Source of the DNA: Paracoccaceae bacterium
GTDB lineage: Bacteria; Pseudomonadota; Alphaproteobacteria; Rhodobacterales; Rhodobacteraceae
DNA length: 64,000 nucleotides
Direction: 5' to 3'
NCBI GenBank assembly: GCA_902554885.1
Contig: CACDPV010000005.1
Location: 1 to 64,000, forward strand
Below, one piece after another: positions 9,437-18,747 of the stretch. The first letter of the stretch is position 1; each line of letters starts with the position of its first letter. The notes beneath the pieces are model-generated. The model was not told the origin of the DNA. It did not search any database and saw only the letters and a list, made by a program, of their open reading frames with translations. A program made the position numbers and the translations under genes.

Positions 9437-11092
9437 TCAACGCTGGCAAGTTTCATAATTTTTGTTTTGCCATACTGGGACCTCTATGCGGGGCAATGGA
9501 GCTCTGCCAAGAATAGAGTCGCTGAGTTTCTCTGCGATCATTATGGTTGGACTATTAGTGTTTCCGTTGGTTGCGGCAGGCATAATAGAAGCGTCCACTA
9601 TTCTTAGCTTAGATAGGCCATGCACCTTCCCATTAGGGTCGACCACTGCCTCACGATTATTACTGGCACCCATACGAGCGGTTCCAGAAAGATGCCACTG
9701 TGTATTAAGCTTTTCGTCAAGACAAACGTTTAACTCATTATCGGTTTGAGCGGCAACGCCAGGATAAATTTCTTCGCCACAAAATGGTTTAAAAGCAGGT
9801 TGGTTTGCGATTTCGCGCACAATTCTAATACCTTTAAGCAAAAGATCACGATCCCTCGGGTCCTTCATATAATTCGCCAGAATCCGTGGCGCTGATGCGG
9901 GATCAGAATCGCGAAGGGTGATTTTGCCTCTACTGAAGTTACGCATCAGACCAACATGGATTTGGAACGCATGTTCTGGCAGGGGCTTCCATGTCTGATC
10001 ATCAACTGCGGCGGGTGAGATTGTTAACTGGATATCAGGATATTCAACTCCTGCCGCTGATCGAACACAGGCTACGGCTTCAAATTGGTTTGAAGCGCAA
10101 ATGCCATCACGCCGTAAGAGCCAGCGTATCCCTGCAAAGGTTCGCCCGACGAGCCGTGTCTGCGGCCAAATAGAAACAGGCTCGAGGCACCTATATTTAA
10201 GAACAAAATCAGGATGATCATTGAGATTTTGGCCGACGCCAGGCATATCTGCTATGATGGAGATGCCATGGTCTTTAAGATGTAAAGCAGGGCCCACTCC
10301 AGAGAGCATTAACAGTTGTGGACTGCCGACGGCACCTGCACTTAAGATGACTTCTTTCAACGCATCAATTTTAATGATTTCTCCATTTGCCCTCTTATAG
10401 CTAATACCAGTTGCTTCATTGCCATTAAAAAGAATTTTCTGAACTTGTGCATCGGTTATAACCGTAAGATTTTTTCTTGGTCTAGCTGGATCAAGATAAG
10501 CTTTGGCCGTACTATTTCTCTCCCCATTTTCAATGCTCATATCAAAAACACCAAACCCTTCTTGGCGATACCCACAAATATCATCAGTAGCATGGTAACC
10601 TGCGTCTTTGCCAGCTTCGATAAACGCTTTATAAAGTGGGTTTTGTGGTTTAGGTCTGTGAACTGCTAAAGGACCATCTCCACCCCGATATTCACTCTCA
10701 CCTCCGGAGTAATTTTCGAGACGCTTGAAATATGGTAGGACATCGGCATAGCCCCAACCTTCGCATCCAGACTGTCGCCATCCTTCAAAGTCCAATGCAT
10801 GCCCTCGAATGAAACATAGGCCGTTTATGGATGAAGACCCACCCAATGTTTTGCCACGATCATGCGTAATCACGCGTCCCCCCAATTCGGGTTCGGGCTC
10901 ACCTTGATAGGCCCAGTTATATTTTGTGCTTTGAAGATTTTTAAGGACTGCCGCTGGGATTTTAAGAGACAAGGCGTTATTTTTTGGTCCAGCTTCAATG
11001 AGGAGAACACGATGCCTGCCATCGTTGGTAAGACGATTTGCAAGCACACATCCAGCTGAACCAGCTCCAACAATTATATAATCATACGCCAT
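9437..11092 (-). CDS. GMC-family FAD alcohol oxidoreductase (choline dehydrogenase-like)
   Basis: The 551-residue protein begins with the FAD-binding DYIIVGAGSAGCVLANRL and carries the GMC signature GKTLGGSSSINGLCFIRG and the second signature GAVGSPQLLMLSGVGP. The C-terminal catalytic region QWHLSGTARMGA...DASIMPAATNGNTNSPTIMIAEK gives the active-site His and Asn. It resembles BetA and polyethylene-glycol or alcohol dehydrogenases and would oxidise a primary alcohol to an aldehyde. It is the first gene of the minus-strand operon. A paralogous GMC enzyme lies at 30244-31839. The choline specificity is not demonstrable from sequence. Confidence 0.88.
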   Translation of the reverse strand: MAYDYIIVGAGSAGCVLANRLTNDGRHRVLLIEAGPKNNALSLKIPAAVLKNLQSTKYNWAYQGEPEPELGGRVITHDRGKTLGGSSSINGLCFIRGHALDFEGWRQSGCEGWGYADVLPYFKRLENYSGGESEYRGGDGPLAVHRPKPQNPLYKAFIEAGKDAGYHATDDICGYRQEGFGVFDMSIENGERNSTAKAYLDPARPRKNLTVITDAQVQKILFNGNEATGISYKRANGEIIKIDALKEVILSAGAVGSPQLLMLSGVGPALHLKDHGISIIADMPGVGQNLNDHPDFVLKYRCLEPVSIWPQTRLVGRTFAGIRWLLRRDGICASNQFEAVACVRSAAGVEYPDIQLTISPAAVDDQTWKPLPEHAFQIHVGLMRNFSRGKITLRDSDPASAPRILANYMKDPRDRDLLLKGIRIVREIANQPAFKPFCGEEIYPGVAAQTDNELNVCLDEKLNTQWHLSGTARMGASNNREAVVDPNGKVHGLSKLRIVDASIMPAATNGNTNSPTIMIAEKLSDSILGRAPLPRIEVPVWQNKNYETCQR

Positions 11093-11261
11093 CAGTGCTC
11101 TTCCAAATCATCTTAAATTCCATCATTTTTCTCGTAATATTAAAAAATAGGAGTTAATAATTTCTCATTATTTAAGTAAGACTAATGCAAAACTGACCCT
11201 TTGACAATTAACTTACCAATAGTTAGTGTTAATAAGTTTTGTAGACAGGCATGAATGTTTA

Positions 11262-12173
11262 ATGGAAAAATGGTCAACAATAGCCTTGGCTCGCTTCGCC
11301 TGTCTATATGCAGGAGCTATCTGGGGAATATTCTGGATACCGGTAAGAGCGATCAATGATGCTGGTATTCATGGCTTATGGAGTTCGGCAATTTGGTTTG
11401 CTGTTCCTACGATACTTCTTTTGCCAGTTACGATCCTGCGATTTAAATCAATAAAAACTGGAGGCATTAGCCTTCAAATTACCGCTATTCTTTCCGGTGT
11501 TGCCTTGCTCTGTTACACGCTTGCCTTTCTTTACACTGATGTTGTTCGTGCAATGCTACTTTTCTATTTGACACCCGTTTGGAGCACATTATTGGCAGCT
11601 ATAATTCTTAATGAAACCATTACATGGCAGCGCATTATCGCCATAATTCTTGCAGTAATGGGAATGTTGATCATTTTTGGTTTGGGGCAAAATTTTCCTA
11701 TCCCTAAAAATGTTGGTGATTGGTTAGGTATTCTTTCCGGGGTTATATGGGCGATCGCCACCATTCGTATACGCAAGCATGAAGGGCACTCAGCAGTGGA
11801 TATGACAATCGGATTTTTTTTCTGGAGCATGATTGCTTCTCTCATTTTTTGTTCTTTTTTGGCTTCCAATCAACTTCCATCAATTGAAAAGATATTTGGC
11901 GTTCTACCCTGGCTTTTCGCTTTTATGGCCGTTTTTGTTATACCAGGGGCTTTTGCATCATTGTGGGGCCCGAAGTATGTCAGCCCTGGCCTTGTTGGCT
12001 TACTTATGATGACTGAGATAATCTTTGGGTCTATCACAGCCGCCCTATTTGCTAATGAACCGTTTGGTATTAGAGAGAGCCTTGGTATTATCTTAATAAT
12101 ATCTGCAAGTGTGCTTGAACCATTGTCTGAGATTATTAGATCTCGCTCTGTTGAGAGTAGTTCTGCAGACTAA
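11262..12173 (+). CDS. DMT-superfamily (EamA) transporter
   Basis: This is a roughly 303-residue, strongly hydrophobic protein with about ten predicted membrane segments in two EamA repeats (ACLYAGAIWGIFWIPV and DWLGILSGVIWAIATIRIR begin the repeats). It is probably an inner-membrane metabolite exporter or permease of unknown substrate. A GTG at 11226 gives a longer frame, but ATG at 11262 starts at the natural N-terminus (MEKWSTIALARF). It is transcribed divergently from the GMC operon across a 130-170 bp gap and converges with the BetI-like gene. A second, truncated DMT gene closes the window at 63474. Confidence 0.8.
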   Translation: MEKWSTIALARFACLYAGAIWGIFWIPVRAINDAGIHGLWSSAIWFAVPTILLLPVTILRFKSIKTGGISLQITAILSGVALLCYTLAFLYTDVVRAMLLFYLTPVWSTLLAAIILNETITWQRIIAIILAVMGMLIIFGLGQNFPIPKNVGDWLGILSGVIWAIATIRIRKHEGHSAVDMTIGFFFWSMIASLIFCSFLASNQLPSIEKIFGVLPWLFAFMAVFVIPGAFASLWGPKYVSPGLVGLLMMTEIIFGSITAALFANEPFGIRESLGIILIISASVLEPLSEIIRSRSVESSSAD

Positions 12174-12181
12174 GAAAACAT

Positions 12182-12853
12182 TTATTTAGGTTGAAATAGC
12201 TCTGGACTTAGGGCGATTTTAGCGATGGTTTTGATTTTCTCCCGAGCGGCTTTATGATATTTTTGCTGTTCTGAGGATGCTTCTATAAGATAGAGCGTAG
12301 TAAACTCAAATTCATCGAGCGCCTTTTCACAATCAGGTGTAATAGCAAATAATCCAGCACGCACCCATATCCCGTCAATTAAGGTGCCGAGAATGTTGGC
12401 GACTTCCGACACTCTATTCTCCACAAGAAAATGCCTTAGTTCATGCGATAAATTGCTTTTAATACGAGCATTGTTTGCTGCCTGTACCCTTTGACACATG
12501 GAATTATGGGGAACTTCTGCCAGAAGGGATACCCAGGCTTGGCAGACCTCCCTATTGTAAATAGTTTCTGAAAAGTTTGCGTACGCAATGGCCCAAAACC
12601 TTTCATATGGACTTTCAGCGTGACGATAGAGGCGTAGAAGAGAAATGTTCAATAATGAATTTGAGCGCCTAAAAACAGCCTCAAGTAATGCGCTCTTGTC
12701 CTTAAAGTGATGAAGAACCACGCCTTTTGATACGCCGGCTATTTCACCTACCTTTTCAAGTGTGGTACCGCGCAAACCGTATCTAATTACCGCTTCAAAG
12801 GCTGCTTGTGAAAGCTCTGAACGCCTTATTGAACTAATTGATCGCGCTTGCAT
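12182..12853 (-). CDS. TetR-family regulator, BetI-like
   Basis: The 223-residue regulator has an N-terminal TetR DNA-binding domain with helix-turn-helix TTLEKVGEIAGVSKGVVLHHF (about residues 30-50) and a BetI-type C-terminal ligand domain (FWAIAYANFSE, VCQAWVSLLAEV, LIDGIWVRAGL). BetI represses choline-to-betaine genes until choline is bound. Here it is divergent from a betaine/choline ABC operon that ends in a betaine-aldehyde-dehydrogenase-like gene, which fits that role. The 172-bp intergenic region between them holds two near-identical repeats that could be its operators. Confidence 0.85.
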   Translation of the reverse strand: MQARSISSIRRSELSQAAFEAVIRYGLRGTTLEKVGEIAGVSKGVVLHHFKDKSALLEAVFRRSNSLLNISLLRLYRHAESPYERFWAIAYANFSETIYNREVCQAWVSLLAEVPHNSMCQRVQAANNARIKSNLSHELRHFLVENRVSEVANILGTLIDGIWVRAGLFAITPDCEKALDEFEFTTLYLIEASSEQQKYHKAAREKIKTIAKIALSPELFQPK

Positions 12854-12882
12854 TTATCTAGTATCACCCAAGTTAGGATCTC

Positions 12883-12960
12883 TTCTAAGGGACAACTATA
12901 CTAACTAAGGCGATCAATTCAACACTATTGACTTATAAAACTTTCTAAGAGACAGTTTAT
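12883..12960. promoter_or_regulatory. Pair of direct repeats between betI-like and ABC genes
   Basis: Two 18-base copies, TTCTAAGGGACAACTATA (12883-12900) and TTCTAAGAGACAGTTTAT (12943-12960), share the core TTCTAAGRGACA and lie exactly 60 bp apart, one near each divergent gene start. A TTGACT at 12928-12933 lies between them and may be a -35 element toward the ABC operon. The repeats are candidate binding sites for the BetI-like regulator. Binding is inferred from position only. Confidence 0.45.
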
Positions 12961-13025
12961 ATTCCACAGGAAAGTTTTACATCGTTAGAAGATGTTGCAT
13001 AGTATTGTGTTGAAAGGGAGGAATA

Positions 13026-13973
13026 ATGTTTAGAAAATTTAAAATTGCGGCATTCGCCGCTTCAATAGTTGCTTTTCTTAATGGGGTGGCTTTAGCAGGT
13101 AATGTACCGGAGTCGTCTGATCCAATTAAAGTGATTAAAAATGATTGGACAGGCCAGCTATTTTCTACAGAAGTGGTTGGTGAATTGCTCAAGGAAATGG
13201 GCTATAACATCGAATATGTTAGCGCTGGCGCATTGCCGCAGCATCCAGGAATCGCCCAAGGTAATCTTCATCTTCAGACTGAAGTTTGGACTAACAACGT
13301 TGGTGATCTATATCCCAACTTTGTTGATAAAGGAGATATTGTAGTAGTTGGTGATCTAGGCCTCGACCCTAAAGAGGGTTGGGTATACCCACCATATATG
13401 GAAGAGAAATGTCCAGGTCTGCCCAACTATATGGCACTTTATGAGTGCCAGCAGGCGTTCGCGACCGCTGCGACATTCCCTAATGGTCGGGTCATCACTT
13501 ATCCAGCAGACTGGGGTACTCGTTCGCGTGATCTAGTTGCAAGCCTTGAAATGCCGCTTGAGCCTATTCCTGGTGGTAGCGAGGGAGCTATGATGGCTGA
13601 ATTGAAGTCAGCTTATGCAGCAAAGGACCCGATCCTAATGATGATTTGGCAACCACACTGGATCTTTGCTGATCTCGATCTTAACTTTGTCGAATGGAAT
13701 CCAGCGGACGGTGAATGTATAGAAGAAACTCAACAAAAAGATACTGCGTGTGGCTTTCAACAGGCCGCTGTTCACAAAGTAGTTTGGGGCGGGTTTGAAG
13801 ACAAATGGCCCGCTGCCTTTAAAATGGTTTCAAATTTTAAACTGACTAATGCGGATGAGAATTGGGCTATTTTTGAAGTTGATAACAACGGACGTGATGT
13901 CGAAGATGTTGCGCAAGAGTGGTTAAAGACGAATGAGGCACTTTGGAAGCCTTGGATCGAAGCTGCTATGTAG
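13026..13973 (+). CDS. Betaine/choline ABC transporter substrate-binding protein (ProX/OpuAC type)
   Basis: The 315-residue periplasmic binding protein starts after a strong AGGGAGGA RBS and has a cleavable signal peptide (about residues 1-24, ending VALA). The fold signature DPIKVIKNDWTGQLFSTEVVGELL and Trp-rich segments (EVWTNNVG, IWQPHWIF) suggest an aromatic box for a quaternary ammonium ligand. It has a cysteine pair around KCPGLPNYMALYECQQ that recurs in the paralogue at 55937 (RCPGLPNWEALKDC). It heads an operon with ATPase, permease and aldehyde dehydrogenase. Glycine betaine, choline or a related compound is the probable ligand. Confidence 0.9.
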   Translation: MFRKFKIAAFAASIVAFLNGVALAGNVPESSDPIKVIKNDWTGQLFSTEVVGELLKEMGYNIEYVSAGALPQHPGIAQGNLHLQTEVWTNNVGDLYPNFVDKGDIVVVGDLGLDPKEGWVYPPYMEEKCPGLPNYMALYECQQAFATAATFPNGRVITYPADWGTRSRDLVASLEMPLEPIPGGSEGAMMAELKSAYAAKDPILMMIWQPHWIFADLDLNFVEWNPADGECIEETQQKDTACGFQQAAVHKVVWGGFEDKWPAAFKMVSNFKLTNADENWAIFEVDNNGRDVEDVAQEWLKTNEALWKPWIEAAM

Positions 13974-13994
13974 TCTGCTCATTTAGAGTTTATT

Positions 13995-14020
13995 CGAACG
14001 GCGGGTTACTCTGCCGTTCG
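13995..14020 (+). terminator. Hairpin after the binding-protein gene
   Basis: An eight-pair perfect stem CGAACGGC/GCCGTTCG with a ten-base loop lies 22 nt after the binding-protein stop and before the ATPase gene. There is no strong T run after it. It may be a partial terminator or an mRNA-stabilising hairpin that raises binding-protein expression relative to the membrane components. Confidence 0.6.
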
Positions 14021-14136
14021 TTGCCTCTGGTGATAATTTTTCTTAAAATTGCGCAAATAGTATTATAGGTTGATCTACGTGCAGTCGAGTATAAGCGACT
14101 CTATTGGTAGGGCAAATTTTATTGGGAGGATGCCGC

Positions 14137-15222
14137 ATGGGAAATCATGATGGTGGTCGAGATGTAAAGCTCTCATGTCGCAACGTATGGAAAATTTACG
14201 GTGATAATTCTGACTCATTTTTTATGGATCAGGATGGCAAAGTTGACGACCTTCAGGAACATGTAAATAAAATCCTGCAAAGTGATCATATTGTGGCAAA
14301 TGCTGATGTGAGCTTTGACGTCTATGCTGGAGAAATTTTTGTCATCATGGGCCTTTCCGGCTCTGGTAAGTCTACAATTGTCCGCTGCCTTTCAAGGCTG
14401 GTTGAACCAACAGCTGGTGATATCATTCTCGATGGTGAGAACTTACTTGAAAAATCCGCTGATGAATTGATCGAAATTCGTCGTCACAAAATGGGTATGG
14501 TATTTCAGAGCTTTGGCCTTATGCCGCATCTTAATGTGATTGATAATATAGCATTCCCGTTGAAACTTCAGGGTATTGAAAAAGCAGAACGTTACTCGCA
14601 AGCTGAAAGGGTTATCGAACTCGTTGGCTTGCAGGGCCGAGAAAGTAATTTCCCAAATGAATTATCGGGTGGTCAACAGCAGCGCGTCGGTATTGCCAGA
14701 TCACTTGCCGTGGAGCCAGATATTTGGTTGCTTGATGAACCCTTCTCCGCCCTTGACCCATTGATCCGTAAAAGAATGCAGGACGAGTTTTTACGCATCC
14801 AGTCAAAACTTCAAAAATCAATTGTTTTTATAACTCATGATTTTCAAGAAGCGCTTCGCCTAGCTGATCGTATGGCAATAATGCGTGATGGAATGATCGT
14901 TCAAATTGGCCGTCCAGTTGATTTGATCCTGAACCCTGTCGATGATTATGTAAGAGAATTTACAAAAGATGTCTCCTGGGAGTCTGTTCTATGTGCATCG
15001 GATGTATGTCAGAAAACTTCAGGATCGCTCAAAGGACTGGGCCGAGTATCTGCTGATACGCAGATTGATAGTCTTCTTGGATATCTGGCTAAGAATAAGA
15101 ATGGTGTTGCAGTGGAAGCAGAAGATGGCACAGTACTTGGAATTGCAACTGCTACGGGTGTTCTAGCGGCGCTCGCAAATGGCAGCAGTGTGCCCCCTGC
15201 CAAGGTCAAGGTAACAAAGTGA
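14137..15222 (+). CDS. Betaine-type ABC transporter ATP-binding protein (ProV-like)
   Basis: The 361-residue ATPase has Walker A GLSGSGKST, Q-loop VFQSFGLMPH, signature LSGGQQQRVGIARS and Walker B WLLDEPFSALDP. An N-terminal extension ending in FMDQDGKVDDLQEHVNKI precedes the ATPase core, and a C-terminal extension (about residues 280-361) is in the place of ProV CBS domains. The ATG at 14137 follows a GGGAGGA box by six bases; an upstream TTG (14104) is less likely. Its stop overlaps the permease start. It energises uptake of a betaine/choline-like substrate with the neighbouring permease. Confidence 0.93.
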   Translation: MGNHDGGRDVKLSCRNVWKIYGDNSDSFFMDQDGKVDDLQEHVNKILQSDHIVANADVSFDVYAGEIFVIMGLSGSGKSTIVRCLSRLVEPTAGDIILDGENLLEKSADELIEIRRHKMGMVFQSFGLMPHLNVIDNIAFPLKLQGIEKAERYSQAERVIELVGLQGRESNFPNELSGGQQQRVGIARSLAVEPDIWLLDEPFSALDPLIRKRMQDEFLRIQSKLQKSIVFITHDFQEALRLADRMAIMRDGMIVQIGRPVDLILNPVDDYVREFTKDVSWESVLCASDVCQKTSGSLKGLGRVSADTQIDSLLGYLAKNKNGVAVEAEDGTVLGIATATGVLAALANGSSVPPAKVKVTK

Positions 15223-17291
15223 TGAAGCTGAAGGTGGATCGAGGATTTTTCGCATGGTTATTTATTATTTTGTCCACACTGGTATTAATTTTCTTACAAG
15301 ATCACCTTAAATGGCTGTCTACATATCCAAAAGAGCTCATCATTCCATTTGATCATTGGCTAAATTTAGGAATGGGTTTTCTTATTACCTATTTTGGTTG
15401 GTTTTTCATGGGTGTGTCATGGCTGCTCGAATGGCCCATTGATGTTGTTCGCTTTGTTTTACAATCATTGCCCTGGTCGGTCGTAAGTTTCTTAATATGT
15501 GTGTTTGCTTTTATTGCAGCAGGTTGGCGACTTGCTTTGTTTGCGCTCATATCTTGTATGTATATGGTTGTCATAGGTTACTGGTCTGAAAGTATGAATA
15601 CACTCTCACTCGTAGCCATTTCCGTTCCTCTTGCCGTGCTAATTGGTTTTGGTTTTGGTGTTTGGGCGTTTCAATCACAGGCTGCCAAAAGAATAATCCT
15701 GCCGATGCTAGATATATTCCAAACTGTTCCAGCTTTTGCCTATCTTTTATTGATATTAATGCTGTTTGGTTTCGGTACCGTTGTTGGACTTATTGCTAGT
15801 ATTCTTTATTCCTTCCCGCCTATGGCAAGAAATGTGCTCGTTGGGCTTGGCCGAGTTCCTGCTGAGGTTATTGAGTCGGGCCTTATGTCGGGTGCTACAA
15901 ACCGCCAGTTATTTTGGCAGGTTCGTATTCCAAGCACAAAAAGGCAGCTTCTCCTTGGTGTTAATCAGACAACTATGGCATCGCTTAGTATGGTAATTAT
16001 AGCGTCAATTATAGGTGGGACTGCAGATATAGGCTGGGAAGTTCTTTCACAAATCCGTAAGGCTCAATTTGGCGAAAGTTTGCTTGCTGGATTGGTGATT
16101 GCTCTTATGGCTATACTGATCGACCGGGCCACCTATGGATTCGCTAAAAATTCTAGTACTTATCAACCGAGAAGTAGCATGGCTTCATGGCGTTATAGTT
16201 TAATAGCTATTGCCGGAGCCGCTATATTCTTCTTACTCTCTAGCTTAATACCTGCTCTTGATATCTGGCCACGGGAGCTAGAAATAAATCCAGCACGTGG
16301 AATGAATGAAGGCCTTGAGTACATTATTATAAATTACCGTGCAGCCATTGAGACTATAAAAACCATGGCTTTCTTTTTTATTATGCTACCAGCTAAAATT
16401 GGTCTTCAGGGTTCTGTCAGCCCATTCACTTGGGGTTTTGAATTGCAGACATGGCATTCATTTAGCTATGCAATCGTTTTGACCGGCTTTTCTATCTGGT
16501 GTGGCATTCGATTTAACATGCAGCTTGGTTTCATGATTTTACTGTTTGCGATTTTCTTTTTTATTGGCCTTACGAAAATGCCATGGCCGGCAATTATGAT
16601 TATCTACACATACATTGCATGGAGACTTGGCGGATTAACTCTCGCTATCGGTACTTTCTTTGGCCTTTGCTTTCTTGTCGTCAGTGGTATTTGGCCTGAA
16701 GCGATGTTATCTCTCTATTTGTGTGGTATTGCCGTGATCCTCTCATTTCTCTTTGGTTCTGGGCTTGGGATCTGGGCTGCACATAATTCAACGGTCTCGG
16801 CGATCTTACGGCCAATAAATGACACCCTTCAAACTATGCCATTGTTTGTAATTTTGATCCCTTTTGTGATGATTTTTAAAATTGGTGAATTTACCGCCCT
16901 GCTTGCTATTATCGCTTATGCAATAGTCCCTGCTATCCGCTATACAGAGCATGGATTGCGCAATCTGCCAGAGGGTGTAATCGAGGCGGCTGAGATGATG
17001 GGTTGCTCAAAGCAGCAGCTGCTTTGGACAGTTAAAATACCCTTGGCCCTGCCAGTTATGATGCTTGGGCTAAATCAAACAATAATGTACGGGATCGCTA
17101 TGCTTGTGATCGCTGCACTAGTTGGAACTAATGGACTTGAGCAAATTGTTTATATTGGGTTGAGTGATGGCAACTTTGGTTTAGGCCTCATAGCTGGAAT
17201 TGGGCTCGCAATTATCGCGATGACTGCAGATAGGATGACCCAGGCGTGGAGCTACAAGAGACAAAAAGATTTAGATCTTCAGATAGATTAA
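15222..17291 (+). CDS. Betaine-type ABC permease, two ProW domains fused
   Basis: The 689-residue inner-membrane protein contains two complete ProW-like permease domains in tandem. Each has the EAA-type cytoplasmic loop: EVIESGLMSGATNRQLFWQV in the first half and GVIEAAEMMGCSKQQLLWTV in the second, each preceded by a LDIFQTVP or NDTLQTMP segment. A standard ProW is roughly half this length and works as a homodimer, so this gene encodes both halves of the channel. ATG at 15222 overlaps the ATPase stop; a GTG three bases earlier is possible. A paralogous fused permease is at 58023-59999. Confidence 0.92.
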   Translation: MKLKVDRGFFAWLFIILSTLVLIFLQDHLKWLSTYPKELIIPFDHWLNLGMGFLITYFGWFFMGVSWLLEWPIDVVRFVLQSLPWSVVSFLICVFAFIAAGWRLALFALISCMYMVVIGYWSESMNTLSLVAISVPLAVLIGFGFGVWAFQSQAAKRIILPMLDIFQTVPAFAYLLLILMLFGFGTVVGLIASILYSFPPMARNVLVGLGRVPAEVIESGLMSGATNRQLFWQVRIPSTKRQLLLGVNQTTMASLSMVIIASIIGGTADIGWEVLSQIRKAQFGESLLAGLVIALMAILIDRATYGFAKNSSTYQPRSSMASWRYSLIAIAGAAIFFLLSSLIPALDIWPRELEINPARGMNEGLEYIIINYRAAIETIKTMAFFFIMLPAKIGLQGSVSPFTWGFELQTWHSFSYAIVLTGFSIWCGIRFNMQLGFMILLFAIFFFIGLTKMPWPAIMIIYTYIAWRLGGLTLAIGTFFGLCFLVVSGIWPEAMLSLYLCGIAVILSFLFGSGLGIWAAHNSTVSAILRPINDTLQTMPLFVILIPFVMIFKIGEFTALLAIIAYAIVPAIRYTEHGLRNLPEGVIEAAEMMGCSKQQLLWTVKIPLALPVMMLGLNQTIMYGIAMLVIAALVGTNGLEQIVYIGLSDGNFGLGLIAGIGLAIIAMTADRMTQAWSYKRQKDLDLQID

Positions 17292-17304
17292 ATGAAAGTT
17301 AACA

Positions 17305-18735
17305 ATGATGGAAAACCTAAAAAGATTTTTTATAAACGGTGAATGGGTGGATCCGATATCGGATCAAACTATGCTTGTGATTAACCCGGCAACAGAGGAA
17401 CAAATTGGGACCGTTGCGCTTGGTAATGCAAGCGATGTTGATCTTGCAGTAGAAGCTGCAAGTGCAGCGTTTGATCAATTTTCCCAAACTACTAAGATGG
17501 ATCGGCTAGATCTCTTAAAAAGTGTAATGGTTATCACAGAGCGCCGCTTAGAGGATTTAGCTCAGGCTATGCGAATGGAGATGGGTGCCCCGATAACAAT
17601 GGCCAGGAGTTCTCAAGCCGATGCCGCAATTGGGCATCTCCAGGGTTTTATAGATGCGCTTGAAGAACACAATGAGCGGGCCAAGTTAAAGAACGGGGAT
17701 CTTATGGTCCATGAGCCAGTTGGCGTGTGCGGGTTAATCACGCCATGGAACTGGCCCATAAACCAAATTACTTTGAAGGTTCTTCCGGCATTGGCAACCG
17801 GTTGTACCTGTATTTTAAAACCGAGTGAACACACCCCCATTTCTGCCATGATTTATGCAGAAATTTTAGATGAGGCAGGGTACCCTAAAGGTGTATTTAA
17901 TCTTATTAATGGTGAAGGTCCTGTGGTTGGAGCGGCATTATCCCGTCACCCCGATATCCAGATGATGTCATTCACTGGCTCAACCCGCGCTGGTACTGCT
18001 GTAACTTGTGATGCCGCTGACACCGTAAAGCGTGTGACACTTGAACTTGGTGGAAAGTCGCCAAATCTTGTTTTTGCCGATTGTGATCTTGAGGAACGGG
18101 TTAACGCCTCTGTCGAAGAGTGCATGTTCAATACTGGCCAATCCTGCGATGCGCCTACCAGATTGTTGGTTGAACGCGCCTGCTACGATGATGTCGTTAG
18201 AATCGCAAAGCGAGCAGCGGAAGAAACAGACGTGGGCGACCCGGCCGATGAAGGTGATCATATTGGTCCTTTATTTGATAAGATTCAATACGAGCGAGTT
18301 CAAAGAATGATCAAGGTTGGGATCGACGAAGGCGCAACCTTGCTGGCGGGCGGTATGGGTAAACCAGAGGGAGTTGATAAGGGTTGGTTTGTTAAACCAA
18401 CAATCTTTTCAGATGTTTCAAATGATATGCGAATTGCCCAAGAAGAAATATTTGGTCCTGTTCTCGTAATAATCCCTTTTGAGGATGAAAGTGAGGCCAT
18501 TGCCATCGCCAATGACACACCTTACGGACTTGCTGCGTATTTGCAGACTGGTGATACAGAACGTAAGGAACGCGTCGCAGCACGGCTTAAAGCAGGTGCT
18601 GTTCATATTAATGGTGCTGGAATTGAATACGGTACGCCTTTTGGCGGTTACAAACAATCAGGAAATGGTCGCGAAGGTGGTTTGATGGGTCTTGAGGACT
18701 ATCTGGAGACAAAGACTCTTCATGGCCTCGACTAA
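17305..18735 (+). CDS. Aldehyde dehydrogenase (betaine aldehyde dehydrogenase-like)
   Basis: This 476-residue NAD(P)-dependent aldehyde dehydrogenase has general base Glu247 (LELGGKSPN) and nucleophile Cys281 (FNTGQSCDAPTR). The cofactor region ITPWNWP and the FTGSTRAGTAV turn are intact, as is the C-terminal PFGGYKQSGNGREGG. It starts 13 nt after the fused permease gene, so it is almost certainly cotranscribed with the importer under the BetI-like regulator. Oxidation of betaine aldehyde or a related aminoaldehyde is the contextual inference; no BetA choline dehydrogenase is in this operon, though two GMC enzymes are elsewhere in the window. Confidence 0.9.
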   Translation: MMENLKRFFINGEWVDPISDQTMLVINPATEEQIGTVALGNASDVDLAVEAASAAFDQFSQTTKMDRLDLLKSVMVITERRLEDLAQAMRMEMGAPITMARSSQADAAIGHLQGFIDALEEHNERAKLKNGDLMVHEPVGVCGLITPWNWPINQITLKVLPALATGCTCILKPSEHTPISAMIYAEILDEAGYPKGVFNLINGEGPVVGAALSRHPDIQMMSFTGSTRAGTAVTCDAADTVKRVTLELGGKSPNLVFADCDLEERVNASVEECMFNTGQSCDAPTRLLVERACYDDVVRIAKRAAEETDVGDPADEGDHIGPLFDKIQYERVQRMIKVGIDEGATLLAGGMGKPEGVDKGWFVKPTIFSDVSNDMRIAQEEIFGPVLVIIPFEDESEAIAIANDTPYGLAAYLQTGDTERKERVAARLKAGAVHINGAGIEYGTPFGGYKQSGNGREGGLMGLEDYLETKTLHGLD

Positions 18736-18747
18736 ACCAAATAGCTA

